Shown here: positions 41,917-50,641 of the stretch, in pieces
Layout: each line of letters opens with the position of its first letter
Numbering within the stretch: the stretch's first letter is position 1
NCBI RefSeq assembly: GCF_029690045.1
Contig: NZ_CP121464.1
Span: 4,650,001 to 4,714,000, forward strand
Direction of reading: 5' to 3'
Source of the DNA: Janthinobacterium rivuli
Lineage (GTDB): Bacteria > Pseudomonadota > Gammaproteobacteria > Burkholderiales > Burkholderiaceae_D
Length of the DNA stretch: 64,000 bases
The notes under the pieces: generated by a model
Databases searched by the model: none
What the model saw: only the letters and a program-made list of their open reading frames with translations
What the model was told of the DNA's origin: nothing
Position numbers and translations under genes: made by a program

Positions 41917-43131
41917 ATGCAAACACCTTCCCACGCTACTGCCGACGATACCACCGTGGCGCCATGGCTGGCCGTCCTGTCGGTCGGCATCGGCGCCTTC
42001 GCCCTCGTCACCTCCGAATTCCTGCCCGTCGGCCTGCTGCCGGCCATGGCCGCCGAACTGTCCATCAGCAAGGGCCAGGCGGGCTTGATGATCACCACGC
42101 CTGGCATCGTTGCCGCGTTTGCCGCCATCTTCGTCACCGTCGGCTCGGGCCGCCTGGACCGCCGCATCGTGCTGCTGGCGCTGACTGCCCTGCTGGTCGC
42201 CTCGAACCTGCTGGTGGCGCTGGCTCCCTCGTATACGTGGATACTGCTGGGCCGCGCCATGCTGGGCGTCGGTGTCGGCGGCTTCTGGGCCATCGGCAGC
42301 GCCATCGGCCCGCGCCTGGTGGCGCCACAGCATGCGTCGCGCGCCATGTCCATCATCTTCGCCGGCGTCTCGCTGGGCACGGTGGCGGGCGTGCCGGCCG
42401 GTGCGCTGGTGGGCGAGCTGGTGGGATGGCGGGTCGCTTTCGGCGCGGCCAGCGCCATCGCCGTGCTGGTCTTCCTCGGCCAGTTGTTGCTGCTGCCCAA
42501 GCTGCCGCCGACACAGGCCATCCGCTTGCGCCAGTTGCCGATGATTTTCGGCATCCGCAAGGCACGCCTGGGTCTGATCGCCACGGCCATGCTCTTCACG
42601 GGCCAGTTCGCCGCCTACACGTATATCGCACCCTTCCTCACGCAAATCTCGCACCTGGCGGCCGGCACGGTCAGCGCCATGCTGCTCGTCTACGGCGCTT
42701 CCGGCTTCATCGGCAACCTCATGGGCGGCTGGGCCGCCGGCCGCTACGAACGGGCCGCGCTGATGGTGACGGGCGCCGTGCTGGGCTTGTCCACCCTGGC
42801 CCTGGCCACGTTCGGCAGCCACTCGCTGACCGCCATGCTGCTGGTGGCCGTGTGGGGTTTCGGTTTCGGCGCCATGCCGATCGCCGTGCAGACGTGGATG
42901 TTCAAGGCCGCGCCGGAACTGATGGAAGGCAGCAGCGCGCTGTTTGTCGCCATCGTGCAAGTGTCGCTGGCGTCGGGCGCCTTGCTGGGAGGCATGGCCG
43001 TCGACCGGCTCGGTGTATCGAGCGCGATGGTCATCGGTGGCCTGTTCGCCCTCGGCTGCGCGCTGACGATCGCCATTTTCGGCAAGCCGCGCGCCAGCGT
43101 CAAGACCGCCGCGGCCTGCATGGCCTCGTAG
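41917..43131 (+). CDS. MFS exporter, DHA1 family, under TetR control
   Basis: A 404-residue, twelve-helix exporter. TM1 has FALVTSEFLPVGLLPAMAAEL, loop 2-3 has GRLDRRIVL, and TM5 has VSLGTVAGVPAGALVGELVGWR. The style is that of NepI/YdhP-type DHA1 exporters. AGGA lies 7 bases before the ATG. The divergent TetR gene and the matching operators indicate substrate-induced expression. Substrate unknown. Confidence 0.92.
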   Translation: MQTPSHATADDTTVAPWLAVLSVGIGAFALVTSEFLPVGLLPAMAAELSISKGQAGLMITTPGIVAAFAAIFVTVGSGRLDRRIVLLALTALLVASNLLVALAPSYTWILLGRAMLGVGVGGFWAIGSAIGPRLVAPQHASRAMSIIFAGVSLGTVAGVPAGALVGELVGWRVAFGAASAIAVLVFLGQLLLLPKLPPTQAIRLRQLPMIFGIRKARLGLIATAMLFTGQFAAYTYIAPFLTQISHLAAGTVSAMLLVYGASGFIGNLMGGWAAGRYERAALMVTGAVLGLSTLALATFGSHSLTAMLLVAVWGFGFGAMPIAVQTWMFKAAPELMEGSSALFVAIVQVSLASGALLGGMAVDRLGVSSAMVIGGLFALGCALTIAIFGKPRASVKTAAACMAS

Positions 43132-43134
43132 ATG

Positions 43135-43437
43135 TCAAATGCGGCCGCGACGGAATTCGCCAAGGAATTTCGTCACTTCGGCCGGCGTCATGAGCACGTC
43201 CGCATCGCCGTGATACGCATACAGGAAAGGCGTGCCGCCCAGGCGGTCCGTCAGCTTGGCAAAGAGCAGAAAGCGGCTGCCCAGCGGGTACTGTTGCAGG
43301 TCGACCAGGCGGCGCGAGCACTGCACGGCCAGTTCCGGTGAAAAAGCCTGGCCCGGCACGGGGCGGATTTCCACGTGGCCATGAATCGCGCGCGATTCGA
43401 CGGCAACGTGCCGGTATGCATAAGTATCACGGGCCAT
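43135..43437 (-). CDS. Conserved-looking small hypothetical protein
   Basis: A 100-residue soluble protein that I do not recognise. It has a balanced composition, no signal peptide and no Cys beyond one in AVQCSRRLVDL. AAGG lies 7 bases before the ATG, which supports it over the overlapping plus-strand frame that begins at 43132. It is convergent with the MFS gene (3-base gap) and lies downstream of the sugar dehydrogenase terminator. Function unknown. Confidence 0.68.
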   Translation of the reverse strand: MARDTYAYRHVAVESRAIHGHVEIRPVPGQAFSPELAVQCSRRLVDLQQYPLGSRFLLFAKLTDRLGGTPFLYAYHGDADVLMTPAEVTKFLGEFRRGRI

Positions 43438-43459
43438 GCCGCCACCTTGAAGGAAGTAA

Positions 43460-43488
43460 AGGCGCCATCTTAAGCGAAGATGGCGCCT
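43460..43488 (-). terminator. Hairpin downstream of the sugar dehydrogenase
   Basis: AGGCGCCATCTT (43460-43471) and AAGATGGCGCCT (43477-43488) are perfect 12-base arms with a 5-base loop, starting 6 bases past the dehydrogenase stop. The following T-run on the minus strand is short (TTTAC), so termination may be imperfect and the small gene behind it may be partly co-transcribed. Confidence 0.75.
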
Positions 43489-43494
43489 GCCGTG

Positions 43495-44658
43495 TTACTG
43501 GGGCACGATGCGCAACAGGCGGCCGTTGTCTTCATCCGTCAGCGCATACAGGTAGCCGTCCGGCCCCTGGCGCACGTCGCGCACGCGCGCGCCGATGGCC
43601 AGACGGTCCTGCCCCGTCACCTTGCCATTCGCATCGACGGCGATGCGGCGGATATCCTTGGCCGCCAGGCCGCCGCTGAAAATGCTGCCGCGCCAGGCGG
43701 CAATCTTGTCGCCCGTGTAGACGGCCAGCCCCGACGGCGCTGGCGACGGCACCCAGGCCACGCTCGGATTGAGCATGCCCGCCACTTCGTGCTTGCCGAC
43801 CGGTTCATGCGTCGTGTAGTCGGCGCCATAGCTTTGCAGGGGCCAGCCGTAGTTGCCGCCCGCCGTTACCAGGTTCAGCTCATCGCCGCCGTACGGGCCG
43901 TGTTCCGTCGCCCACACGCGGCCGGAAACAGGATCGAGTGCCATGCCCTGCACGTTGCGGTGGCCGTACGACCAGATTTCCGGCAAGGCGCCCTTGGCCG
44001 CCAGCGGATTGCCGGGCGCCGGTTTACCGTCTTCCGTCAGACGCAGGATGGAACCTTGGTGCGTGGCCAGGTTTTGCGCCTGCTCGCGCGCCAGGCGGTC
44101 TTTGATGCGCAACGGCGGATTGCCGCCATCGGCCACGTTCATCAGCAAAGTGCCGTCCGGCAGCCACAGCAGGCGTGAACCGAAGTGCTGGCCGCCGCTC
44201 TTGTCCGTGGCGACCTTGAACAGGGTCTGGATGCCCGTCACCTTCTTGCCGTCGAACACGCCGCGCACGAGGGTCGTGCGGTTGGCGTCATTCGTGCCCG
44301 TCGACACCGTCATGTAGACGCGTGGATTCGGCTTGCTGGCATCTTGCGGGTGAATGACGATATCGAGCAAGCCGCCCTGCCCGCCCGTAAACACCTTGGG
44401 CATGCCTTCCAGCGCCACGTCCTCGAATTTCTTGCCGTTCAGCAGGTGCAAAGTGCCCTGCTTGCTGGTGACGAGCGCGCGGCCCTCGCCCAGCCAGGCG
44501 ATGCCCCACGGCTGGCGCACGCCCTGCGCGACGGTCTCGGCCTTCCAGCCCTGTTTCGCGGTGGGCGGCTCGCCCGTGGCTTGCAGTTCGGCGTGGGCCG
44601 ATGGCGCGGCGGTCAGTGCGAATGCAAGCACAATGCTGATACGGCGTCGCTGGAACAT
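43495..44658 (-). CDS. PQQ-dependent aldose sugar dehydrogenase, YliI-like
   Basis: A 387-residue periplasmic protein with a signal peptide (MFQRRRISIVLAFALTAAPSAHA). The six-bladed propeller of soluble aldose dehydrogenases is indicated by QPWGIAWLGEGRALVT, GQGGLLDIVIHP, GGQHFGSRLLWLPDGTLLM, YGHRNVQGMALDP, EHGPYGGDELNLVTAGGNYGWP and APSGLAVYTGD. It oxidises sugars in the periplasm with PQQ; whether this strain makes PQQ is unknown. AGGAGAG precedes the ATG. It lies 36 bases after ispF on the same strand and may be read from that operon. Confidence 0.92.
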   Translation of the reverse strand: MFQRRRISIVLAFALTAAPSAHAELQATGEPPTAKQGWKAETVAQGVRQPWGIAWLGEGRALVTSKQGTLHLLNGKKFEDVALEGMPKVFTGGQGGLLDIVIHPQDASKPNPRVYMTVSTGTNDANRTTLVRGVFDGKKVTGIQTLFKVATDKSGGQHFGSRLLWLPDGTLLMNVADGGNPPLRIKDRLAREQAQNLATHQGSILRLTEDGKPAPGNPLAAKGALPEIWSYGHRNVQGMALDPVSGRVWATEHGPYGGDELNLVTAGGNYGWPLQSYGADYTTHEPVGKHEVAGMLNPSVAWVPSPAPSGLAVYTGDKIAAWRGSIFSGGLAAKDIRRIAVDANGKVTGQDRLAIGARVRDVRQGPDGYLYALTDEDNGRLLRIVPQ

Positions 44659-44694
44659 GCTCTCTCCTGTCAGTGGTCGATGGTCGGTGGCGTA

Positions 44695-45198
44695 TCAGGC
44701 CCGCAGCAGCAAGGCCACGGCTTCGGCCGCGATGCCTTCTTCCCGGCCCAGGTAGCCCAGTTTTTCATTCGTCTTGGCCTTGATGTTGACTTGCCCCACA
44801 CTTACGCCCAAGTCTTCCGCCACGTTGGCGCACATGGCGGCGATGTGCGGCGCCATCTTCGGGCGCTGGGCGATGATGGTGGCGTCGATATTGCCGATGA
44901 TATAACCGGTCGCTTGCACGCGGCGCACGGCTTCGCGCAGCAAGGTGCGCGAATCGGCACCCTTGAATTGCGCGTCCGTGTCGGGGAAATGACGGCCGAT
45001 GTCGCCCAGGGCGGCGGCGCCGAAAATGGCGTCCGTGATGGCGTGCAGCAGCACGTCGGCGTCGGAGTGGCCGAGCAAGCCCAGGTGATGGGGGATGTTC
45101 ACGCCGCCGATGATCAGGTCGCGGTTTTCCACCAGCGCGTGGCAGTCATAGCCTTGGCCAATGCGAAATGGCAATACGGGAGGGGTGATGGTCGTCAT
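44695..45198 (-). CDS. ispF: 2-C-methyl-D-erythritol 2,4-cyclodiphosphate synthase
   Basis: Fifth step of the MEP isoprenoid pathway. 167 residues. Metal ligands Asp18, His20 (GQGYDCHAL) and His52 ([13 protein letters not shown]) correspond to Asp8, His10 and His42 of E. coli; [17 protein letters not shown] is the C-terminal signature. ATG at 45198 gives the family length, 20 bases after the ispD stop; an in-frame TTG further upstream would overlap ispD. Stands directly behind ispD, as in most proteobacteria, as a separate and not a fused gene. Confidence 0.96.
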   Translation of the reverse strand: MTTITPPVLPFRIGQGYDCHALVENRDLIIGGVNIPHHLGLLGHSDADVLLHAITDAIFGAAALGDIGRHFPDTDAQFKGADSRTLLREAVRRVQATGYIIGNIDATIIAQRPKMAPHIAAMCANVAEDLGVSVGQVNIKAKTNEKLGYLGREEGIAAEAVALLLRA

Positions 45199-45218
45199 GC
45201 GGTCTTTCGATTCAGGAT

Positions 45219-45920
45219 TCAAGGATGGGCCAAATACAGCTCGGCCGTGTGTATGTCGCGCGGCAAGGTCACCTTCAGGTTGCGCGGATGACCCTCGACG
45301 AGCCAGGGCGCCAGGCCCAGCGCTTCGACAGCGCTGGCGTCATCGGTAATCGCTTGCGGATCGGGCGCTTCGGACAAGGCTTGGTGCAGCAGCGCATAGC
45401 TGAACATTTGCGGCGTCTGCGCCAGCCACAGGCCGTCGCGCGGCACCGTCTGCGCTGACACATGGGCAGGGCCGGCCCGCTTGACGGTATCGACCACGGG
45501 CAAGGCCAGCAAGCCGCCGGCCGGGTGGTCGCCCACCTCCGTGATGAGTTTTGCGATCAGCGCCGGCGTCAGGCCGGGACGCGCCGCGTCGTGCACCAGC
45601 ACCTGATCGTGGGCAGCGATGCTGCCGTGCAAGGCGTGCAAGCCATTCAGGATGCTGTCCATGCGCGTGGCGCCGCCGCAGCGCAGTACAGTCACGCCAT
45701 GCGCCGGCACGACCGTGTCGATCACGCCATCGTCGGCGCTGACGACGACATAGGTGTGCGCGATCAGGGGACTGGCAAGAAAGGCGTCGAGCGCGTGGCG
45801 CAGCATCGGTTTGCCGGCGATGGCTAAATATTGCTTGGGACTGCCCGCTTCCATGCGCGCGCCCACGCCGGCGGCGGGAATCAGCGCAAAGTAGCGGATG
45901 GTGTTCGGTGCTGCTGTCAT
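45219..45920 (-). CDS. ispD: 2-C-methyl-D-erythritol 4-phosphate cytidylyltransferase
   Basis: Third step of the MEP pathway: joins CTP to MEP. 233 residues. The nucleotide-binding N-terminus is [53 protein letters not shown] and LAQTPQMF are the usual motifs, and [11 protein letters not shown] the metal site region. It follows the HExxH-protein gene by 12 bases and precedes ispF by 20 bases. Confidence 0.96.
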   Translation of the reverse strand: MTAAPNTIRYFALIPAAGVGARMEAGSPKQYLAIAGKPMLRHALDAFLASPLIAHTYVVVSADDGVIDTVVPAHGVTVLRCGGATRMDSILNGLHALHGSIAAHDQVLVHDAARPGLTPALIAKLITEVGDHPAGGLLALPVVDTVKRAGPAHVSAQTVPRDGLWLAQTPQMFSYALLHQALSEAPDPQAITDDASAVEALGLAPWLVEGHPRNLKVTLPRDIHTAELYLAHP

Positions 45921-45932
45921 GCCATTCCTTGT

Positions 45933-46628
45933 CTAGTTGGCGGACGCTGTCTTGCCCGTCAGGATGTTCTGGATCTCGCCCTTGCAGGCCTTGCCCAGAC
46001 GCGCATATTCTTGCGGAGAATCAATGGCCGCCTGCAAGGCTTCCACCTTGCGCATTTCGGCCTTGACGTATGGCAACCAGCCCGTGTCGATCTCGCGCGC
46101 CAGCGCCGCCTTGGCCGTGCCGCTGGGCGCATACAGGGGCCGCGCCTCGAAGCGCTTGGCCAGCGACGCGCGCACGGTTTTTTCCACGCGCGGCAAGTGT
46201 TCCATATAGGTCTTCATGTGCCGCAGCTCGTGCGCGAGTATCTCATCATACGCGCAAGTGCCTGGCGCAAACTCGCGGCCGATATAGATCACCACGGGCG
46301 CATATGTGAGGGACACGGTGATCTGCGGCGCCACGCATTCATAGCCGCTGGCCGGATCTTGCAGCATGGGACCGGCCAGGGCGATGGCGACGCGCGAATC
46401 CGTCTTCGTCAAGCCCAGCACCCAGGTGTTGGCGCGCGCCATGCCCTTCATCACCGTCAGCGCCTTGTATGGCAGATGCGTGTCGATGCTGTAGCCGTTC
46501 TGCTGCGCCGTCAGCACGGACACCGTCTTGCTGATCGTGTCCTCGCAGCGCACCTGGAACGGCGTGCGCGCGGCCCCGTGCGCACCCAGGCTGGCCGACG
46601 CCAGCAGCAGGAAGATTGCCGTGCGCAT
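45933..46628 (-). CDS. Secreted HExxH protein, putative zinc metallopeptidase
   Basis: A 231-residue protein with a signal peptide (MRTAIFLLLASASLGAHGA). The zinc-protease motif H133-E-L-R-H137 stands in DEILAHELRHMKTYMEH, preceded by a Cys (GTCAYDEI); four cysteines in the mature part suggest two disulfides. I do not recognise the family. The third zinc ligand is not evident. The start at 46628 is 8 bases after the Nudix stop, and the stop is 12 bases before ispD, so it is embedded in a housekeeping operon. Periplasmic location and proteolysis are inferences. Confidence 0.8.
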   Translation of the reverse strand: MRTAIFLLLASASLGAHGAARTPFQVRCEDTISKTVSVLTAQQNGYSIDTHLPYKALTVMKGMARANTWVLGLTKTDSRVAIALAGPMLQDPASGYECVAPQITVSLTYAPVVIYIGREFAPGTCAYDEILAHELRHMKTYMEHLPRVEKTVRASLAKRFEARPLYAPSGTAKAALAREIDTGWLPYVKAEMRKVEALQAAIDSPQEYARLGKACKGEIQNILTGKTASAN

Positions 46629-46636
46629 GCGCTGTA

Positions 46637-47209
46637 TCAAGCCGCTTGCCAGGCGCCGCTGGTGATCTTGTCGAGCCAGAAGATGCCGATGACGGTTTTC
46701 ACGTCCGTGATCGTGCCATCCTTGACCCAGTCCAGCAGCTGCGGCACGGTGGCCGTGAATGTTTCCAGGAATTCGCCCTCGTCGAGCTGGCGTTCGCCGG
46801 CGACCAGGCCGCGCGCCAGGAACAATTCCAGGTGTTCGTCGGAATACGCGATGGCGTTGTGGATGGTGGAGACGAATTGCCAGTCGCTGGCCGTGTAGCC
46901 CGTCTCTTCCAGCAACTCGCGCTGGGCGCACGCCAGGTGCGATTCGCCCGCGTCGATCTTGCCGGCCGGGAATTCAATGAAGATCCGGTCCAGCGGATAG
47001 CGGTACTGGCGCTCCATCAGCACCGTGCCATCGTCGAGCAGCGGCAGGATGACGACGGCGCCCGGATGCAGGACGAATTCGCGCGCCGTGATCTTGCCGT
47101 CAGGCAGGGCGACACGGTCGCGCTGCACGCGCAGGAAGCCGCCTTGGTAGACGAGCTCGCCATCGACCTTGGTTTCAATCAATTGCGTATCAGTGGCTTG
47201 CGTATCCAT
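46637..47209 (-). CDS. Nudix hydrolase, ADP-ribose pyrophosphatase type
   Basis: A 190-residue Nudix enzyme. The box GKIDAGESHLACAQRELLEETGY fits GX5EX7REUXEEXGU, and the preceding VLMERQYRYPLDRIFIEFPAG and the following SDEHLELFLARGL are typical of the NudF/ADP-ribose pyrophosphatase group. AAAGGA lies just upstream of the ATG. It begins right after the terminator of the nuo operon and is first in the unit with the HExxH protein, ispD and ispF. Confidence 0.92.
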   Translation of the reverse strand: MDTQATDTQLIETKVDGELVYQGGFLRVQRDRVALPDGKITAREFVLHPGAVVILPLLDDGTVLMERQYRYPLDRIFIEFPAGKIDAGESHLACAQRELLEETGYTASDWQFVSTIHNAIAYSDEHLELFLARGLVAGERQLDEGEFLETFTATVPQLLDWVKDGTITDVKTVIGIFWLDKITSGAWQAA

Positions 47210-47227
47210 GGAATTCCTTTATTCAAT

Positions 47228-47250
47228 AAAAAACGGCGCCAGAGGCGCCG
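47228..47250 (-). terminator. Terminator of the nuo operon
   Basis: CGGCGCC-AGA-GGCGCCG (47234-47250) is a perfect 7-base GC stem; on the minus strand it is followed by six T (47233-47228). It lies 16 bases past the DUF2818 stop. Confidence 0.9.
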
Positions 47251-47266
47251 CTTTCGGAGATGTTGC

Positions 47267-47590
47267 CTAGCGGCGTTTGCGCAGGTAACGTGTTACGAAA
47301 CCCGGGAAAGCCAGCACCAGGAACAGACAGCCGGTGATGGCATAGAACTCCCATGTCTGCGGGAAACCGTTGCCGATGCGCGCTTCGAGCGCGAAGGCCA
47401 CGGCGCCGACGATGAAGTACAGAATCACCATCTCCAGCAGGCGCAGCGCCAGCGGCTTGCGCCAGCCCTGCTCCGCCTGCGCCGCCTTTTTCAGGGGCAC
47501 GGCGGCAAACAGCTTCTCGTTCAGGAAAGGCAGGTTGGCGCCCAGGATACCCAGGGCGATCACCAGCCAGCTCGAAGCGGTGACATCCAT
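47267..47590 (-). CDS. DUF2818 family membrane protein at the end of the nuo operon
   Basis: A 107-residue protein with three or four hydrophobic segments (SWLVIALGILGANLPFL, LALRLLEMVILYFIVGAVAFAL, WEFYAITGCLFLVLAFPGFV) and a basic end. Genes of this family follow nuoN in many betaproteobacteria. It starts 3 bases after the nuoN stop and is followed by the operon terminator. Its role in complex I (assembly or accessory subunit) is unproven. Confidence 0.9.
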   Translation of the reverse strand: MDVTASSWLVIALGILGANLPFLNEKLFAAVPLKKAAQAEQGWRKPLALRLLEMVILYFIVGAVAFALEARIGNGFPQTWEFYAITGCLFLVLAFPGFVTRYLRKRR

Positions 47591-47593
47591 CGG

Positions 47594-49096
47594 TCAGGAC
47601 GCCAGGGTCTTGGTGATGGCCGAAGCGCAGGCCGCCAGGATGCTCTCAGGCATCACGCCCAGCGCCAGGACGAACACGCCGTTCAAAGCCAGCACGACGC
47701 GCATGTCGCCATGCACGACCAGCGCATTGCTGTCCGTCGGCTCGTCAAACCACATCATTTTCACGACGCGCAGGTAGTAGAAGGCACCGATCAGCGAGAA
47801 CAGCACGGCAGCGATGGTCAGCCACAGCTGGCCCGTGGCCAGCACGGAAGCCAGCACCGAGTACTTGGCCATGAAGCCCATCAGCGGCGGCACGCCGGCC
47901 AGCGAGAACATGAACAGGGTCATCACCAGGGCGAAGATCGGGCTGCGTTTGCCCAGACCCTTGAAGTCGGCCAGTTCTTCTGCTTCGAAACCATTACGTG
48001 CCAGCAACATGATCACGCCGAAGGTACCCAGGGTGGTGAACACGTAGGTGATGACGTAGTACATCGACGCGCCGTAAGCGGTCGCTGCGCCAGCCGCGTT
48101 CAGGGTGTTGTTCGGTGCGTCAACGGTACCGGACAGCAGACCCAGCAGCACGAAGCCCATTTGTGCGATGGTCGAGTACGCCAACATACGCTTCAAATTG
48201 GTTTGCGCGATGGCGGTGAAGTTACCGATGGCCAGCGACATCACGGCCAGCACCAGCAGCATTTGCTGCCAGTCATGCGCCATTGGCAGCAAGCCCTCGC
48301 CCAGCAAACGCAGGGTGATGGCAAACGCGGCCAGTTTCGGCGCGCCGCCCAGCAGCAAGGTCACGGCCGTTGGCGAACCTTGATACACGTCAGGCACCCA
48401 CATGTGGAATGGCACGACGCCCAGTTTGAAGGCCAGGCCGGCAACGAGGAACACCAGGCCAAAGACCATGATGGTGCCGTTGGTCTTGCCGTTTTCCAGC
48501 GCCACGCGCAGTTCGCCCAGGTCCAGGGTGCCGGACGCGCCGTACAGCATCGAGATACCGTACAACATGAAACCGGAGGCCAGTGCGCCCAGGATGAAGT
48601 ATTTCATGGCCGCTTCCGTGGCCTTGGCATTGTCACGGCGCAAAGCGATCAGTGCGTACAGCGACAGCGACATCAGTTCCAGACCCAGGTAGATGATCAG
48701 GAAGTTGTTGGCCGAGATCATGATCATCTGACCCAGCAGTGCAAACAGGGCCAGCACGTAGAACTCGCCGCCCAGGTTACCCGACAGCATGTTGCGGTCG
48801 GTGGCATAGGCACGCGAGTAGATCAGGGTCAGCGCCACGGCGCCGTACGAGAACAGTTTCAGCAGCTGCGACATCGGGTCCGACACGAACATGTTGTGGA
48901 ACGTGTAGACGGTGGTGCCCGCGTTGAAGTCGCCCACGGTCAGCAAGGCGCAGCCGGCCAGGGTCAGCAAGGCCAGCACGTAAGTGATCGAACGCTTCGC
49001 CGCAGGCAAGAACATATCGATCAGCAAGAGCGCCGACGTGGCGATCAGCAGAAAGATTTCCGCGTACAGCGGTACCAGATTAGGTGCATTAGTCAT
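47594..49096 (-). CDS. nuoN: NADH-quinone oxidoreductase subunit N
   Basis: Antiporter-like, proton-pumping membrane subunit of complex I, 500 residues, about 14 helices. Segments [54 protein letters not shown] and the key Lys regions are the normal proton antiporter signature. Lies 16 bases after nuoM and directly before the DUF2818 gene. Confidence 0.97.
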   Translation of the reverse strand: MTNAPNLVPLYAEIFLLIATSALLLIDMFLPAAKRSITYVLALLTLAGCALLTVGDFNAGTTVYTFHNMFVSDPMSQLLKLFSYGAVALTLIYSRAYATDRNMLSGNLGGEFYVLALFALLGQMIMISANNFLIIYLGLELMSLSLYALIALRRDNAKATEAAMKYFILGALASGFMLYGISMLYGASGTLDLGELRVALENGKTNGTIMVFGLVFLVAGLAFKLGVVPFHMWVPDVYQGSPTAVTLLLGGAPKLAAFAITLRLLGEGLLPMAHDWQQMLLVLAVMSLAIGNFTAIAQTNLKRMLAYSTIAQMGFVLLGLLSGTVDAPNNTLNAAGAATAYGASMYYVITYVFTTLGTFGVIMLLARNGFEAEELADFKGLGKRSPIFALVMTLFMFSLAGVPPLMGFMAKYSVLASVLATGQLWLTIAAVLFSLIGAFYYLRVVKMMWFDEPTDSNALVVHGDMRVVLALNGVFVLALGVMPESILAACASAITKTLAS

Positions 49097-49112
49097 GTTA
49101 TCGGTCTTCTAT

Positions 49113-50612
49113 TTAAGGCAACTTGCTGGTGGCGACATGCTGCAGCAGGTCAGCAACCGAAGTTTGCATCGTGTCGGTGAACGGGGCTGGGTACAGACCC
49201 ATCACGAGCACGGCGATGGCCAGCACAGCAAGCATGAAGAATTCACGTTTGTTGATGTCGGTCAGTTCGGCCACATGCTTGTTCTTGATCTTGCCGAACA
49301 CCACGCGCTTGGCCATCCACAGCGAGTACGCCGCGCCCCAGATCAGTGCCGTTGCAGCCAGCAGACCGATCCAGAAGTTGTATTTCACTGCGCCCAGGAT
49401 CACCATGAACTCGCCGACGAAGCCGGAAGTGGCTGGCAGACCGCAGTTGGCCATCGAGAACAGCACGAAGAAGGCGGCAAATTTCGGCATGCGGTTCACG
49501 ACGCCGCCGTAATCGGCGATATTGCGGGTATGCATGCGGTCATACAGCACGCCGATGCACAGGAACATCGCGCCGGAGATGAAACCGTGCGAGACCATCT
49601 GCACGATACCGCCCTGCACCGAAATGTCGTTGAACATGAAGAAGCCCAGGGTGACGAAACCCATGTGCGCGATCGACGAATAGGCGACCAGTTTTTTCAT
49701 GTCGGTTTGCACCAGGGCAACCAGACCGATGTAGATCACGGCGATCAGCGACAGGGTGATCATGAAGCCCGACAGGTAGTGGCTGGCGTCCGGCGTGATC
49801 GGCAACGAGAAACGCAGGAAGCCGTAGGCGCCCAGTTTCAGCATGATGGCGGCCAGCACGGCGGAACCGCCGGTAGGCGCTTCCACGTGGACGTCCGGCA
49901 GCCACGTGTGGACAGGGAACATCGGCACTTTCACGGCAAACGCCATCAGGAAGGCCAGGAAGATGAAGATCTGTTCGTTCATCGTCAGCTTGAACGCATG
50001 CCAGGCCAGGATGTCAAAGGTGCCCGACACATTGCGCAGGTAGATGATGGCAACCAGGGTCAGCAGCGAACCGAAGAAGGTGTACAGGAAGAACTTGAAC
50101 GACGCGTACACGCGGTTCGAACCGCCCCAGATACCGATGATGATGAACATCGGGATCAGGGTTGCTTCAAAGAAGAAGTAGAACAACAAGCCGTCCAGCG
50201 CGCAGAACACGCCGATCATCAGGCCCGACAGGATCAAAAACGAGCCCATGTACTGGGCGATGCGCTTCTCGATCACTTGCCAGGCCGAAATGACGACGAT
50301 GACGGTGATGAACGCCGTCAGTGGCACGAACCACAAGGACAGGCCGTCGATACCCAGCGAGTACCAGATATTGAAGGTTGCTATCCACGGTGCTTTTTCG
50401 ACGAATTGCATGCCGTGTGCGGCGTTGTCGAAATGCTGGATCAGCGGCAAGGTGCACAGCATGCTGAGCACGGCGCCAGCCAGCGACAGCCAGCGGGTAA
50501 AGCCCGCTTTGCTGTCACGGCCGAGAGCCAGGATCAGGACGCCGCAAATGATCGGCACCCAGATCGACAGACTCAGGTAAGGAGGTAGTGTAGAAATCGT
50601 AGACTGCATCAT
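49113..50612 (-). CDS. nuoM: NADH-quinone oxidoreductase subunit M
   Basis: Antiporter-like membrane subunit of complex I, 499 residues. Characteristic stretches are FFEATLIPMFIIIGIWGG, KVPMFPVHTWLPDVHVEAPTGGSAVLAAIMLKLGAYG and LVAYSSIAHMGFVTLG. The start could be ATG 50612 or the next codon. It follows nuoL by 29 bases. Confidence 0.97.
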   Translation of the reverse strand: MMQSTISTLPPYLSLSIWVPIICGVLILALGRDSKAGFTRWLSLAGAVLSMLCTLPLIQHFDNAAHGMQFVEKAPWIATFNIWYSLGIDGLSLWFVPLTAFITVIVVISAWQVIEKRIAQYMGSFLILSGLMIGVFCALDGLLFYFFFEATLIPMFIIIGIWGGSNRVYASFKFFLYTFFGSLLTLVAIIYLRNVSGTFDILAWHAFKLTMNEQIFIFLAFLMAFAVKVPMFPVHTWLPDVHVEAPTGGSAVLAAIMLKLGAYGFLRFSLPITPDASHYLSGFMITLSLIAVIYIGLVALVQTDMKKLVAYSSIAHMGFVTLGFFMFNDISVQGGIVQMVSHGFISGAMFLCIGVLYDRMHTRNIADYGGVVNRMPKFAAFFVLFSMANCGLPATSGFVGEFMVILGAVKYNFWIGLLAATALIWGAAYSLWMAKRVVFGKIKNKHVAELTDINKREFFMLAVLAIAVLVMGLYPAPFTDTMQTSVADLLQHVATSKLP

Positions 50613-50641
50613 GGTTCTCAGTATTCTTTTATCAGGTCAGC

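Noticed and set aside
43132..43341. Plus-strand small gene after the MFS exporter
   Set aside because: It overlaps the minus-strand 100-residue gene, which has a Shine-Dalgarno sequence and more protein-like composition; this frame is Arg/Ala/Gln-rich.
46616..49180. 854-codon plus-strand open frame opposite the Nudix, DUF2818 and nuoN genes
   Set aside because: It crosses the nuo terminator and several gene boundaries, and the product is a His/Gln-rich antisense translation.
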